Below, one piece after another: positions 13,445 through 27,300 of a stretch of 64,000 nucleotides of DNA; the first letter of the stretch is position 1, and each line of letters starts with the position of its first letter. The position numbers and the translations under genes were made by a program. The notes beneath the pieces were generated by a model that was not told the origin of the DNA, ran no database searches, and was given only the letters and a program-made list of their open reading frames with translations. The stretch comes from Lepisosteus oculatus (lineage: Eukaryota > Chordata > Actinopteri > Semionotiformes > Lepisosteidae): positions 27,521,001 to 27,585,000 of the forward strand of contig NC_090697.1 in the NCBI RefSeq assembly GCF_040954835.1, read 5' to 3'.

Positions 13445-13595
13445 GGGATGGAGCAGGGGGCTCAGCCGATCCCTCGTGTGAACACAGGGAGAACATGCCA
13501 ACTCCATGCAGACAGTACCCCAGGAATTGAACCCAGGGCCCCAGCACAGCAAGGCTGCAATACTAATCATTGCACCATTGTGCTGCCCCAGATTA
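13445..13595 (-). mobile_element. partial tRNA-derived SINE, minus orientation
   Basis: Contains acacagggagaacatgcc, ggaattgaacccagg (B-box complement) and the head up to attgtgctgcccc. Only the tRNA-proximal half is present. Confidence 0.65.
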
Positions 13596-14560
13596 CATTT
13601 GAATTGCATTATATTACTGCCACAGTTTATTCTTGCCCTGCACCGGTGACAGAAGAAAGTCATCCAGACCAGATCTTTTTTGTGGTGTTGCTGTATGAAG
13701 GACTGAGGGGAGCACTAGAGCTCTACTTCTCCACCTCAACAGCATGTTTCATGTTGTCCATCTGTGGAATAAACATTTCAATGCAAGCAAGCAGGATCAG
13801 GGACATAATCATGCTTAATACCTCATGTGTCTCCTCGCCCCTGACCTCACCAACTGGTCAAACACAATGACTGCTTCCCTGCAAGCATCCCATAATGTCC
13901 AGGAGGCAAGAGGGCCTTTGGAACACCCTACTGGGATGGGATAAAGGAAATTAAACACTGACTTTGTATTACAAAGTTTAATAATGGGATTTATGCTCCA
14001 TGTAATGTGCAGAAACATAGACCTGAGAAACAGGATGTGGAGCCTCCTGCTTTACTGCCCTGCTGCTGCGCTGCACACGCTGCCGGTGCAGATTGTAGCA
14101 CTGAATACAGTCAGCGCACAACTGCAGCGGCAAACAGGCATCAGTGGCGTGTAAAGAAACAAGTCAAAAGCGTGGCTGGTGGAGATCTGCCATTGGAATT
14201 GGGCATCTGAGTGCAAGACCATGGTTGGTATATATAGTACACATAAATAGGTGTATACGTCATCAAAGATGGAGGGTGTGTAATAAGTTAAGAGGATGTG
14301 TTAAGTAGTTTCTGCTTTCAAATTATATTTGAAAACATGTATCTATACAATTGTGTTTATGATTTAATGTCAATAATTATATTCAATTCAATCATATTAT
14401 ACAGTACATGAACTGTACCTATGGTATCTAAAATTAAATTATATACAAGCTTTTTACAGTTTGAAACTGAAATGAAGTTTCAAACAGACATTTCTTATCT
14501 GTAGTATTACATACAGTATATTAACGAGATGAAAATGGCAGCATTATATACAGTATAATA

Positions 14561-14566
14561 TTTATT
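14561..14566 (-). terminator. SLC4A1AP: candidate poly(A) signal of SLC4A1AP
   Basis: TTTATT on the plus strand (AATAAA on the gene strand) is about 0.7 kb beyond the stop. It lies in AT-rich sequence, so the match could be chance. Confidence 0.25.
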
Positions 14567-15277
14567 ATATAAACAGCAATATCAAAATATACAGAGATAA
14601 GACTGACTTCTAATATTAAGCATGAGACTTCACGTTATTTACAGGGTGGTTGGAGCAAGGTTGGGTGAAAAACTATTCCTGTTCTCAATAGCTTGAGGAC
14701 ATAGTACCCTCCAGTCTGTCAGAGAGTTAAGATCTAGGAAAACTTGTATTGTACACTTGTGAACATTTGCAATAAAAAACACCTAAAGATGCAGAGAACA
14801 GTTCCGAAGGTAGTGCACACTTACATCTTCCAGTCCAAACGATAATTCAGAAACCAAAAAAGGTTCAAATGAAACAGCCTAATGATTTGTTTCACTCTTT
14901 CTGCAAAATGAGAAAACTGACATGCTGAAGCACATTAAATGGAGGTCAAAGGTCACCCAGGGCTAGGTGATGACTTGTGATATCTGCGAGTCCACACTTA
15001 CATGCTGACAGGTTCGTTACCTCTGGCTCTGAAGGCATGAGGGCCAGCGAGACACCCTGCTGTGCTGTGACAGGTCTAACAGTACATTCCTGTGCGAGGA
15101 AGACTCTCAGTCCCTTTTCTCCTGTGCAGTGTTTAACGAGGTGACAGTTTTGCAAGATCAGGGAAAATGTAGTGATGGAGGGAGGAAGAAGAAAAATTGT
15201 GAGCCAGGGCTTTTGTTGCTTGGCGCCAGGTCCCTGAAAGAACAAGTCCCTCTTGTGTGGGTGTCCGACTTCTGACC

Positions 15278-15327
15278 TCAGTACCCATACTTCTCATTAA
15301 GATGAGTCCGGCCGTCCCCTGTCTGAC
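15278..15327 (-). CDS. SLC4A1AP: SLC4A1AP exon 14 (last coding exon)
   Basis: It sits 2.6 kb from exon 13 and is only 50 nt long. After the acceptor CAACAG it completes the codon left by exon 13 (phase 1) and gives [16 protein letters not shown] then TGA, nearly identical to the known vertebrate C-terminus. Without it exon 13 would read into an unrelated tail. Confidence 0.93.
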
Positions 15328-18300
15328 CTGTTGGGACACAAAGGAAACTGCGGTTAGCCAGTGCAAGTGTAGAGAGCACCTACCTGTCCTCAGAGAGGCG
15401 AAACCAGTGGGAGGAGACACACAAATCAGCTCTTCCTTGGGGATTTCATTCTGAACCATATGCAAAAGAATTCCTGCGTGGCCTCCTCCTCACTTTGGCA
15501 GGGTTGTCTACCTAAGCCGAGCTAGTGTGACAAGTGTAGCTCTGTTCTGGCCCTGCTGGGACTCGATGGGCACTTGAGGGCACAGCGCCACTCCCTAGAC
15601 ATCGGTGAGCACCGCTGCACCAGAAGATCTGCCCTGAGCCCTGTCACACAAGCAACACTTGCTCTCCCTGTTTGTCTGTGCATTGGCCATACTGAGTTAA
15701 AACTCGGAATCAGATCAGTAACCAAAGTAACATGTTATTAAAAATAAACATGGCCTACAGCCTTTTACCCTCTTAAGACATGAGTATCACTGGAAAACAT
15801 TTTTTCTTCCAGGAAACATGAAGACCCAAAAGTCCCTGATTCAAATTCCATCTTAAGAAAATCTCCCTCTGCATCTCTGCCAACTGTTAGCTCTTTCAAT
15901 TTCTCAAAAAAAGAAGTAAAACAAAAAACCCTGACCAGATCAGGCCAAAATGTGAACCAGACGCTTGTGTGCATCAGAGACAGTGGACAGAAAAAATGGG
16001 ACCACCTGGATAAATGAGGAACACCAAATTTAAAGAAAGCAAGGGCTTCCACACAGGTGAGACTTGCAACTCTTTAAGCAAACCGCATCTTAGCATGCTT
16101 AAGGTCATGTACAAACATGCTGGACAGGCCTAGCTGGGGTATGTTTAATTGAGCAGGACATCTCAACCTGCTGATGTTTTATGAGCAGCTGTGTCAAAGG
16201 CAATGTCAGCACGCAGCTCCGAGGGAAAGTCATCAAGCAGAGGAAAACTGGGGGTGGAAGTGCACACTGCAGGATAGGATCGTGATAGCTGTGCATTAAT
16301 TCAAAGACCAAGGCAAAGCAAATAAGCAACTGCACGTCATTTTACTGCCAATTTCCACCACGGGGTCATTTCATTATAAACAGTCCTCAGACCTCCACCG
16401 AAGTCAGGCTGCAGCTCATTCTGCTCATCTCCCCTGGAAATGCATGTTTGTGAGTCCAGTAATGCAAAGAGCACAGGTGGTGGAGAAATGTGATGAGGTA
16501 GATGAATCATCCTTCACCATGTCCTCAACAATTGGACGAGTGCATGTGTGGCGCCAACCTACAGTGCCTACAGCCCTTGAGTGCCAGTTCTAGCAGTCAA
16601 GAGCTCTGGATCCATTGCTTTTACTGGCAAGGTTTGGGTGCACTTGTTCCCTTTGAAGACAAGGTCTGCTAATCGCTAATGATGGTACTGAGGGATCATC
16701 TCAGGGTTCATCCCATTCTGCAGCGTTTATTTCCTGCCAGGAAGGGTTTCATCCAGGATGACAATGTCCCTATCCACAGAGCACATGTGTTCACCACATG
16801 TTGAGCCTGACACAGATGTTAGCCATCTATCACGGTCTTCTCAGTCCCCATGTCTGAGCCCCATTGTGCTTTTATGATGGTGTTTTCCATCTTCCTTTCT
16901 ATTAGATTTCAGACTACTGTATGGTACATACAGGCTGTACAACACCCTATTAAGTGACTTTACATTAGTGTTTCCATTTTCTTTCCACGACCTGTATGTA
17001 AATCTTTACCTTTGCTTGAGCATATTTGCACAGGTTTCTGTCACTGTGACTGACTCTGAAACGGGCTAGCTCAGATCTCAAATGCTGCCTGGGAACATGT
17101 GAAATTACAGAAGACCAGTGTCTAGTCAATGTGTCATTTACACTGCATAAACAGTCCTTGTGGATTATCATACCGACATTATTAGTGCTTTAATAATATC
17201 AAGGTTAAAAAAATAAACCTTCCACCCATCATCGGCAAACCTGCTTATGATCAGGGGTCCCATCTCAGAAGCATACAGAGCTTGGGTGATTGGATGGGGT
17301 GTCAATAGCCCTCTATGTCAATTAGAGATGTCAATTAACCCAGGCAGCATGTCTAGAGGGAGGGGGGGAAAACTAGAGCACCTGGAGAAAACCTGCATGG
17401 GAATGGGGCAGAACATGCAAACTCAATTCAAAGGAAAAAACAAGAGTCCTGAAGATTGTGAGGCTGCTCTGCACTGATGACATGCAGAGCTCTCTATATA
17501 GAAGCACTGTGAACTGTGAGAGATTCTAGCCTGTCACCTGTAATCCCATAATGACTTAAGCTATCAATACTGATACTGATTCAATACTGGTAAATGGTCT
17601 CTGTATACTTGGACTGTTCAGATCTGTGTCCAGATGCTCTCAGTTGAACAGCTCCTCTACAAAACAATCAGGAATCTAGATGGCATGAGATCTCTGGGCT
17701 TTGTGTGTTTCCAGTATGAATAAGCACACATTGATTTTCCCAAACAACCTCTGAGGCACGACCTCTGGAGAGTGTACTCTGGGGCACCAGAGCTAGCAGC
17801 GACGTCTCTAATTCTGCTTCTTAACGGTACATGAATTAGCATTTTTTCCATGTTGACGGCCTAGCAGTCCGCAACCCCGACTCCCCCAGGGCTGTGACGA
17901 GAGCCTGCCAGGACGGGTGTACCTGCAGGCGGGACCCACACACAGTAGTCGGGGTCATCTTCTGGATACCGGGCCGAGAGGAGGCCAGCGGGCGGCTGGG
18001 GAGACACAGGGAGAACAATGGTCAGCAGCAGGTGAGAGAGAACAGTATTATCAACAGGGTTCCCACTCATTTTTACCAACAAAATTCCAAAACTTTTCCC
18101 ATAACTTCTTTTCCTGCTTAATTTATATCTCGCACGTCCTGGGTCTACATCTTTTTGGAGCCATAGCTTGGATTTTTCCATCTGCTAACCAGAGGACGCT
18201 GAAAACACATTTACCCGGCGTTTTGACATGGGCGCTAGACTAGTTTACGGCTCACTATAAAATTGCCCCGAGAGGGTCTGACGCGGCTCTATAACGTGTG

Positions 18301-21300
18301 ATGTCGGCAACGGCAACGCTGCGGCCTCTTTTTAAAACTCTTTTCCAGGATTTGCATGACCGTGGGAACCCTGTATCAAGAGACTGTAACAGGGCAGCTG
18401 GGGTTCTGAGAGGAGTTTGTATGGTTGTGTCCAGAGAGCCCCTATCTCTCTAATATCATTTTCACAACCAATTACAAATACCCCACTACAGAAATGTTTC
18501 TTTTAGTTAAGGATAACAAACCTGTACTCTCATAGTGCTCAAGTCACTTTAGCCTTGTATTGTCCAAAAGGCTCCAGTCAAAAAAATGTCTAATCAAAAC
18601 ACTGGGTGATGATTCACCAGGAATCAGGGCAGCGTCTCACTATGGATATGATAGGATAATGAAGCTACTCTTGAGGTGATGCAGGTACTCACCCTGCTGG
18701 GACCACACATCTTCTTCTTCTTCTTGGGACTTGCTTCTGCTGCTTTCGCATCGCCAGTCCGCACGGACCCTGCACATGGGGGGACAGCACTGTTCTCAGG
18801 CCAAGGAGCTTATATACACACATCACAAGAGGGTAATTTACAGTATGACCACTCAAATGGAACCTTTTATCCAGACCCACCCATCACCACAGACCACCTC
18901 ATCTCCACTGCCTCCTTGATCAGAGCTCCCTTAATTACCCACAATCACCATCACCCCACCCCACAACTCACCTGATTTCCACTGACTCCTTATCCAGTGT
19001 CCTTAACCCTCCAAATCACCATCATCTCACTCCACTGGTCACCTGATCTCCACAGACTCTTTATCCAGTGTCCTTAACCCTCCAAATCATCCTTCATCTC
19101 ACTTCAATGACCACCTGATCTTCACATCATTCCTGCCACTGTTTCCTTGACATAATCTCACTCCACTAACTACTTCTTCTCCACAGCCTCCTTGTCCATA
19201 GTTTCAACAACTCTCCAGTCACCAGCATCTCACTCCACAGATCACCTGATCTTCACAGCCTCACTGTACACAGCTCCCTTAACTACCCATACTGCAGACC
19301 ACATTGTCCAGAGAAAATGTAACTGTTATTTAAAGTACAATTCTTGCTAACACAGATCTGTGTTCATACAGACTAGAAGAAACAGGAAATCTAGAGATTC
19401 AGAAGAGCATATGAATGGTTACAAATGAGAGGAGGCTATTCGGCTAATATATTCTATTTGGTCATTAGTAGCTAATTGATCCGATGATCTCATCTGAAAG
19501 AAATCAAGGCATTAGCTTCAAACACATGGCTGGGAATTTTATTCCACACATCCACCACCCTCTGAATAAAGAAGTGCCTTCTGTTCTTAGTCCTACATGC
19601 TCTTCTGTGTAGTTTTCATTTGAAAACCTTTTATTAACTGGCTTCAGTCATATATTGATAGTTTAAATTATTTTGTTTTCTAAAATAGTGGGTTTCCCTA
19701 TACTAGAACAACCCTCTGAGAACCTGTAAACCACAAAGATATACTTTACCCCACTTGTACAATATTTTTTCTTTACTGTCATTACTATAATTGCTTTAGT
19801 GATCAAGTAAGATTATCACTGTCCCTCCTATCTAATTCTATTCAGCTTGCTGAAGGATGAGAAACAATGTAAAAGACAGCGAACCCTTACGTGGTGCGGG
19901 TGTAAAACTCAAATGACCAGGCCAGGGGCACGTTACTGTCTGAAGCCGGTCGGTATCAGGAAGGAGGGGCTGAGGGCCAGACTGAGAGAACAGGGCCCAG
20001 GCTATGCCAACAGGGGCTCTGGGTGGGAGACGGGTACCTTGGGGTGTGGAGGCAGTACTGGGGGCTTCAGGGCCAGGGGGTCTCATCTCTCCATCCCCTG
20101 TATCGGACTCCAGCCGGGCAGCAGCCAGGGGCCTCCCTGAACACAGAGACATGGAGTCAGCAGCCTGCCTGCTGGGGATCACAGGGCTACTCAACCTCCA
20201 GAGAGCTCAGCCACCTCCTCGGCAGCAGAGGCCGATTTCATTTTCTTTTACAACACAGAGAACACGAGGCAAAGTAAATTTCCCTTAAATACAAGGTAAG
20301 CCAACATTTTAACTGTCAATTTTAAGCATTTAAAGCTTGCGTGACATTTCTTAGGAAAGTGAATCACTAAATCCACAAAAAATAAAAAGACCTAGAGAGG
20401 CTAATATGTAATTTTGTTTATCTTTACATGAGGTGAGCAGCACTGCTTTAAATGCTGATGACGCTGTCCTGAGCTCTCCCTGCATCCAAATTCCCTTTAG
20501 GGGCAATAAAGGTTAATTCAATTCAATCCCCCAGGCAGCTCGTCACTCAGCAGTCTGCTGCCACCTGCTGTCTGAACTGGGTACAAGTGCTGTGTCAGTC
20601 AACATGAAGACGAGAAGAACAATCAGTGAGACCTCTGGTGATCTGAACTCCCAGATGAATCCAATTCAGAGTTTTTTTTATTCTTTAAGTTTTTATTTTC
20701 GTAATACTGACTTTATTACCTTATGTTACCAAGCAGTTTGCTTTTGTTCATAAGGCATAATAACAGTGGCATAAAGATCAGTAGCAAATTATCAATACAG
20801 TCACTAGGAATCGGTATTGAATCTCTAACAAATTAAAAAGCAGTAACAAAGCCCAGAGTAAAGTCTTAAGAGTCTCTGGCTCATTTGTAGTCTGAATTAC
20901 CTCTGTCTTATTCAGTTACGTACCCTGGGAACCATAGCCTCCCTCTCTTTTACTGTTGTTACAGCCAGTTTGCTCATGTTTTGTGCATCAGCTGCTCTCT
21001 TGGCCCTACAGTTTCAATCCTCACCCCCAGAATCCCCAGAGCTGTGCGTCTCGGATGGCTCCTCTTCCTGGAAGGACATGCCAGCTTCCTCTGGCCCCAG
21101 CTTGTCCGATGCCTTGTCCTTCAACTGTGATGCAGGCATTTCTTCTTCTTCCTCCTCCTCCTCTTCCTCCTGCCCTGGCAGCATCTCCTTCATGTTCAGG
21201 AGCTCGGGAGGCAAGTCTGTGCGTTTCGGGGGCAAGCACTATTGAGGAAGAGGGAACGAAAGCACAGCAGGCATTAAAGAAACCAGCACAAGGTGACAGA

Positions 21301-24300
21301 CAGCGGCTGGGATTTGACAGTGCATCTCTACCACCTGCCCTGCTCTGGTGCCCCTTACTCACCCCTATAGTGCCAGTCTTCAGCCTGAACTTGCTGCCTC
21401 CTTTCATGGCACCAAACATGGGCAAGCAGAGCTTCCTGGGCTTCTCCGTCTCTGTGGGCTGGCTGCCACCCCTGGGGAGAACAGGTGGAGATGCACACAA
21501 ACAAGAACTTAATTTGCAGATGTTGTTCTGCGTCATTTTGCAGCGGCTCCTCGCTACCCACTGGTCATTAGATATCACTTGACACAATATAACAATTTAA
21601 ACCGATAAGACCTCGGCAGTTAGCACTGACTTGATTCTTGTGGGGATAAATTATGAAGAGAATCAGAACCGCAGAATTTATTCATCCCAACTAATCTTTT
21701 TTCATAGTTTCATTTAAAGTATTCCACCATTATAGATTTTCTGATGATCAATCAGAATAACATTACAACACACAGGATGATCAATAAAACACACACATTC
21801 CTTAACTGAAGTATCTCATACAGCTTTTACTTAATAGTCCAGAAACCCGGTGTGAATAAGAGAAGGACAGAACCCTGAGACAAGAGAAGCAGGGTTCCAG
21901 CAGCTCTTCAGGACAGAACCCCAAATGTACCCCGTTCTCACGTGGGCTGCAGTGCTGGCAGCTGTGCGGGGCGCGTGATCTCCACGAGTTTCTGGAGACG
22001 CTGCCTTTCCCTGCGCAGCTCGGCGATGCGGACGTGCAGCTTCTTGCGTGCCATGCTGTCCAGGGCAGCCCCGCTCCGCACCTCACACATGAAGGCGTCC
22101 AGGGGGTCCTCCGAGGACGAGGGGTCAGAGCCTGGGAGGGAACGGGCAGAGGTCACTCAGGCGCCAGGTGAGAAACACATCAAGCACTTTTCGTTTAAAA
22201 CTGCCGCCCTGCGGTAACACCTACTGTGACTGTACTGTAAAGGCCAAGTGAAAGAACAAAAAAGGAACAAGATGTTATATCAGCTATGCAAATCAAATCC
22301 ATTAGTAGAATTGTTCATTACGAGTACATAATCATATGAGATTACACACACAGAAACAACTGAGACAAACCCTAATGAAATAAGGTTTTTTGTAGGTCAA
22401 GGTTAAATCCTCATTCTAAAACTGCTCCAGTTCACGCAGGTGAAACTATAAATACTAAGAAGTAATTGTTGAAAATGACAGAAAATCAGGTCTGACTTTG
22501 GGCATGCAAACCATGCTTTGGGAGCTTTAGTTCAAGGAAAATCTTGTTGCTTTAATCGGGATGGCTTCTCCACGGTGCAGCAGAGTGCCCGTTGCCCGCG
22601 GTGGAGAGCCAGCAAGCGCCGTGCTGCATGAGGAGACGTGAAACCCAGGTGGTGTTGACTCACTCTTTCCGGAACTGCTGAGCTTCTGCTCGGTTTCAGC
22701 CAGCTCTCTCTCCACATCTTCCAGCTTGACCACCTGAAAGTGTATTCGTTTCAAAAAGTGTTATTTAAAGAAACCACATGAAAGTTCACAATCATCCAGG
22801 CCCACTAGGTGCAAGGCTGGGATTAGATACCTGTAAACTACATAAAATAAAGATTATTAGACGGCTGAGATTAGAGACCTGTAACCTATATAAAACAAAG
22901 ATTATTACATATTTCTAATGCAGGGATTAGACGTGGTGAACTGCCTTTTTAGAAACAGCAAGCAAAACTGCAGGCCATTTCTCAAAGAAGGTACGGATAT
23001 TTATCATGTAAATGTACATGACATGTAAAACACCCAACTCTGTTTTCAGCCGAATCACTGATGGCTAGCTGGGAAAACAAAAAGATTTGTTTACTTGCTA
23101 AAAAACCTAGATTTGCAAAGGAATATATATATATACACACTGTATACAACAAGCAATAAATAGGTGAGAAATGAAAGTGATGGGGGTTATTTGCTATGGA
23201 TCAGTTAGGTCATAACATCCGAAAGGTCTCAATTGGGAGGAGGCCATTCAGCTTATCTGACTCGTTTGTCTGCTAGTATCTAAATTCATCGAAGGATCTA
23301 GTCCAGCTATTTCTTGAAAGATGCCAGGGAACCAGCTTCTACAACATTACTGGGTAGCGTGTTCCATACTCCCATCACCCTTTGTGTAAAGACGTGACCC
23401 CCTGTTCTCAGATTTAAATGGTCAGGATTGCTGGATCAATTATTTACTTGAATTATATTCTGCTACTGATGGAAAGAATTCGTAACAATTACAGCCCAGT
23501 GCAACACCGGTCCAAGTTGTAATAATTGACTTGTTTCCAAGACCCCAGGTCTTCTCTCTCCTCACCAGGGAGTCATAGGTCTCAGGTTTCTCCTGGATCC
23601 TGCCAGCCTTCATCATGCGATCCTTCCTCTTCTTCTCCACGGCTCCGGTGCGATCCAGGAAGGCATCATCATCACTGTCATAGAAATCCTCCTCCTCCCA
23701 GTTCTTCTTCCTCCTCTTGCGAGACACTGGCCGACAGAAAGAAACGAGATGTTACATAAGGTGGGTAGGTTAGGTCCCCTTTTCAGGCCTTAAAGGCCCG
23801 TGGGGGAGGGGGGGGGGCAAGGGCCACCATTTTCCTCAACCATCCGACACTGGAAGTGGAGGTGATGTGGTCAGCAGCACACTCCGGCCGGCATATTACC
23901 CCCAGAAGGATTAACCCCCAGTACTCATTTGGAAAGCAGGCTGAGTGGACCTGGGAACCATCTGGAAGGAATTAGAGCAAACTACATTGATTGCCCCTAC
24001 CTGGGATTGAACCCGGGACCTCCCAGGCAGGGGCAAGACACCCTTGCCGTCCGAGCCACCGCAGCTCCAAGATGTTACATAAAAGACCTGTAATTTCACC
24101 TGTAATGCTGTAGCAATCAGAAGATGATGTTCCCACAGATTCAGGTGGCATTACTGCTGCGTTTAATATGGTAACCCAGAGCAGGCCAGACATGCACGTG
24201 CAAGTGTACATAGGGTTTACAGTGATTCTTTCTTTGTTGATTTGCAAATACGCGGCCCCGGTCTTCAAGTGATAAGGCAGAATTCAGTGAAGACAACAAA

Positions 24301-27300
24301 CTCATAGAACTACTTTACATCTCCCTGTAAACACAGTGTTGTACTTTCATTTTAACACTCTAATGCACTGTGTGTTATGTGTATTACCACACTATACAAG
24401 GATTATGCAGTGTACATAAGCAGAAGTGTAAGTACTACATTCAACATTTTGTGTGAAGAAACAAGGGAAATGATCACTTTTATCATGCTGTCCCCACTTA
24501 TTGTAGGAATAAATGGACCACCTCTTGTTTGAGTGTGAAGAATGCAATTCCGAGGCCCACCACCTAAGCCCCTATTTTACATTAACCCTTACAAGGGGAA
24601 AAATGATTTGTTAGATGTTGTTCCACAAAATATATACTGTGCTTGGGTACGACTGTACTCAGACTGAAGGAAAATCAGGAGACTCACAGGCCACCAGAGG
24701 GCACAGTTGTGCAGCAGTAAGTCCTCATGCGTTGCAAACAGTTGCTTGGGAAAGCCAGAGATGCACGATTGCAAGAACAGTGCAGTTAAGATCAAACACA
24801 GAGCAAAAACAATAAGGACCTGAAAAGGTAACAAACGAGAGGAGGCTGTTTGTCTATCTAGCCTGTTTGGTAGCTAATTGATCCAAGGTTCTTATCCAGC
24901 TGCTTCTTGAAAGAAGTCTCGGCAACATAGCTGGCTAGCTTGTTCCACACTCCCACCACCCTTTGTGTAAAAAGTGCCTCCTGCCCTGACTGGAAGATCT
25001 CGTCCAGCTGTTACCTGAAGGAATCCTAGTGTAGAGGCTTCACCTACACAGCTGGGCAGCTTGTTCCAGACCCCCCCCCAACACACCCCACTGTAGCGTG
25101 GACATGACTCAGCGTGCCCACCTGCCTCCTGGCGCAGAAGCCCACGAGCCTCCAGGATACGGCAGGCCTCCAGGGCACACTGTATGGCTGCCTCCTTCTT
25201 CTTCCCCGTGTGGGTTACCTCTGCCACCAGCTGTCTGCCCACCGCGTCGTCCACTGGTAACCTGGGCACAGCACATGGCGGCTGTCAGTTCAGTATTACC
25301 ACACTGAGTTCACAAAGCACAAGGCCCTGGGCTGGGTTGTCAACATTTCTAAAATATTCGAGAAAAGACAACTAGCATTTCAACACACTGAGAAGTCAGT
25401 TTAATTTGACAGAATTCAACTAGAAACATTCTTCTTTTCCAGATGGACATATGTGATAAAAAAAATCAACTTATCTCAGGAGAGAAACACCTAGCCCACG
25501 TCAAAGAAACAATAATTAATAATTAAAGTAAGAAATAATTCCACAAACATGACAAAGAAAAAAAAATTAAAGCTCTGCACCAGCAGCCCCACTTGGGCAA
25601 CACAGAGCAGCCACTCTGCACAGCAGATCAGGGAGATCTTTGTCTCTTGCAGCTGCAGGACAGTACTGGGATAGGATGGGTGTGAGAAATAAGGAGGTGG
25701 GCAGCCTTACCTGACTCTGCAGACCCATGTGCTGCGGCCCTTGTCATCATACTCGTACTCCAGCTCCTCGCCTGAAATCATAATGCAAAGCTCAGCCTTC
25801 GGTTTGCTCCCAGCCCATCCACTAGACTCGCATAATTAATAATTACCAAGGCTGTACATGTCAAGACCATTAACAACATGCTAGAATGTAGATACTTTAT
25901 TGATCCCGTGAGGGAAATTGCAGTGCAACAGCAGCTTAACACAGACAACACAGCCACAGTGTAACGAATGATACAATAATAATAATACAATACATACAAT
26001 ACAATCAGTACAGTGAGGGGTGCACTAAAAGAGTTACTCACAGTCAGGAAACACAAAGAACAAACTATAACAGAACAGTACGCAGAAAAATCGTATCACA
26101 CATCTGAATATAAATATAGATGTAAATATAGATATAGATATAAATATAAATGAACAAGTAATAGGTTTATTCCATGCTGAAAAAAAGGAGAAAAAACACA
26201 ACGTTTCAGCCGTGGAGCCTTCTTCAGGTGTGGGAATGTTTAATAAATATAAATGTATAACTACACTCACTATGTCCCACACAAGGCGTCACTTGGTAAA
26301 CCTTTTTTTTTTTTGCACAAGACTTGCACATACAGACTATGTCAATTCTGGCCCACACTTTCCAAAGAAATAATAAGCAACCAGGTGATTTCAGTTTAAC
26401 GGCAGGGGACGAGGTACTGGTATTCATGGAGTGTGGATGTGTTAGACCGCTAATGTCCATGCACTGAGCGAAGAGCACCTACTCCCCTACCTTCCCTGTC
26501 GAAGAACCCCTGCAGGGCCTTCTTGGGGTCCTTCAAGTAAAGGGCCTCTGGGTCCTCCTGGAACTCACTGGCGAAGGGATTCTCGGCGTTCTCATCCTCC
26601 TCTGGAAGCGCATCTTCCCCTGGGGGGAGAACAAACGGAGAGAACAAAAAAGAGACAGAGGTGAGACAGAAAATGGACTTCAAACAGCCTTCACAGAAAA
26701 AAAAAAACGTGAAAGGAGGTCGATTAAGAGAAGGCCTGCTGACCCAGAAAGAAGACTTCTGAGTTTCTTGAAAGTCATGCATATCTGAAATCAATGTATT
26801 AACCCTTATTTAGTAATGAGGACTGCTGCTATTCTTCGTTCTGAACCTGCTTTGTTTTCCTGATTCCAGGATTTATGCCCCCAAGATTGTGGCTGATGCC
26901 ACCTTTCTCGGGCAGTAAAACTAATGCTAAGTTAGAAACTTCCCTGAATGAAGCAGCTTACAGTAAAATACAAGAATCCCATGAATGTTTAATAGTGTGT
27001 CAGCAAACAGCAGAACTGAGCTGAAATCACCGACTGTGTAAGGCTTCAGTGGTATTAATGATTCCCTGCCTAACCTCTCAGTTTGTGTAAACATACACAG
27101 ACAATTTTGATTTTCCTGGATATTTACTACTGGACCGGTGGAAATGAATTTTCAAGCCCGGTGTTTGTGTGTGCTTAGCAAATCATGAAACGCTGTTAAC
27201 TAGTGGGCCATCAGTAAGGTAGAAGGCAGGAGGACTCTTGTTCCTGTGCCATAGTAAGAGCACTGGCCAAGAACCAGACTCAGCAGGTCCCACTGGGGCT

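Larger units (their letters stand above)
11104..15277. other. intergenic region between convergent genes
   Basis: It lies between the stop codons of the left gene and SLC4A1AP. It contains R1 and SINE copies, two octamer-like sites and candidate poly(A) signals. No MRPL33-like small ORF was recognised, although MRPL33 sits next to SLC4A1AP in human. Confidence 0.5.

Noticed and set aside
11104-15277. MRPL33, the human neighbour of SLC4A1AP
   Set aside because: I found no matching small coding exons between the two genes; synteny seems broken on this side.
17861-17922. Kanadaptin C-terminus by read-through of exon 13
   Set aside because: The read-through tail is unlike the known C-terminus, whereas the spliced 50-nt exon at 15278 gives it almost exactly.
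18689-18880. Arg-rich ORF over SLC4A1AP exon 12
   Set aside because: That frame does not fit the phase of exons 11 and 13; the Lys-rich frame does.
20956-21587. 208- and 188-codon ORFs around SLC4A1AP exons 9 and 10
   Set aside because: Other-frame readings of the kanadaptin exons and their intron.
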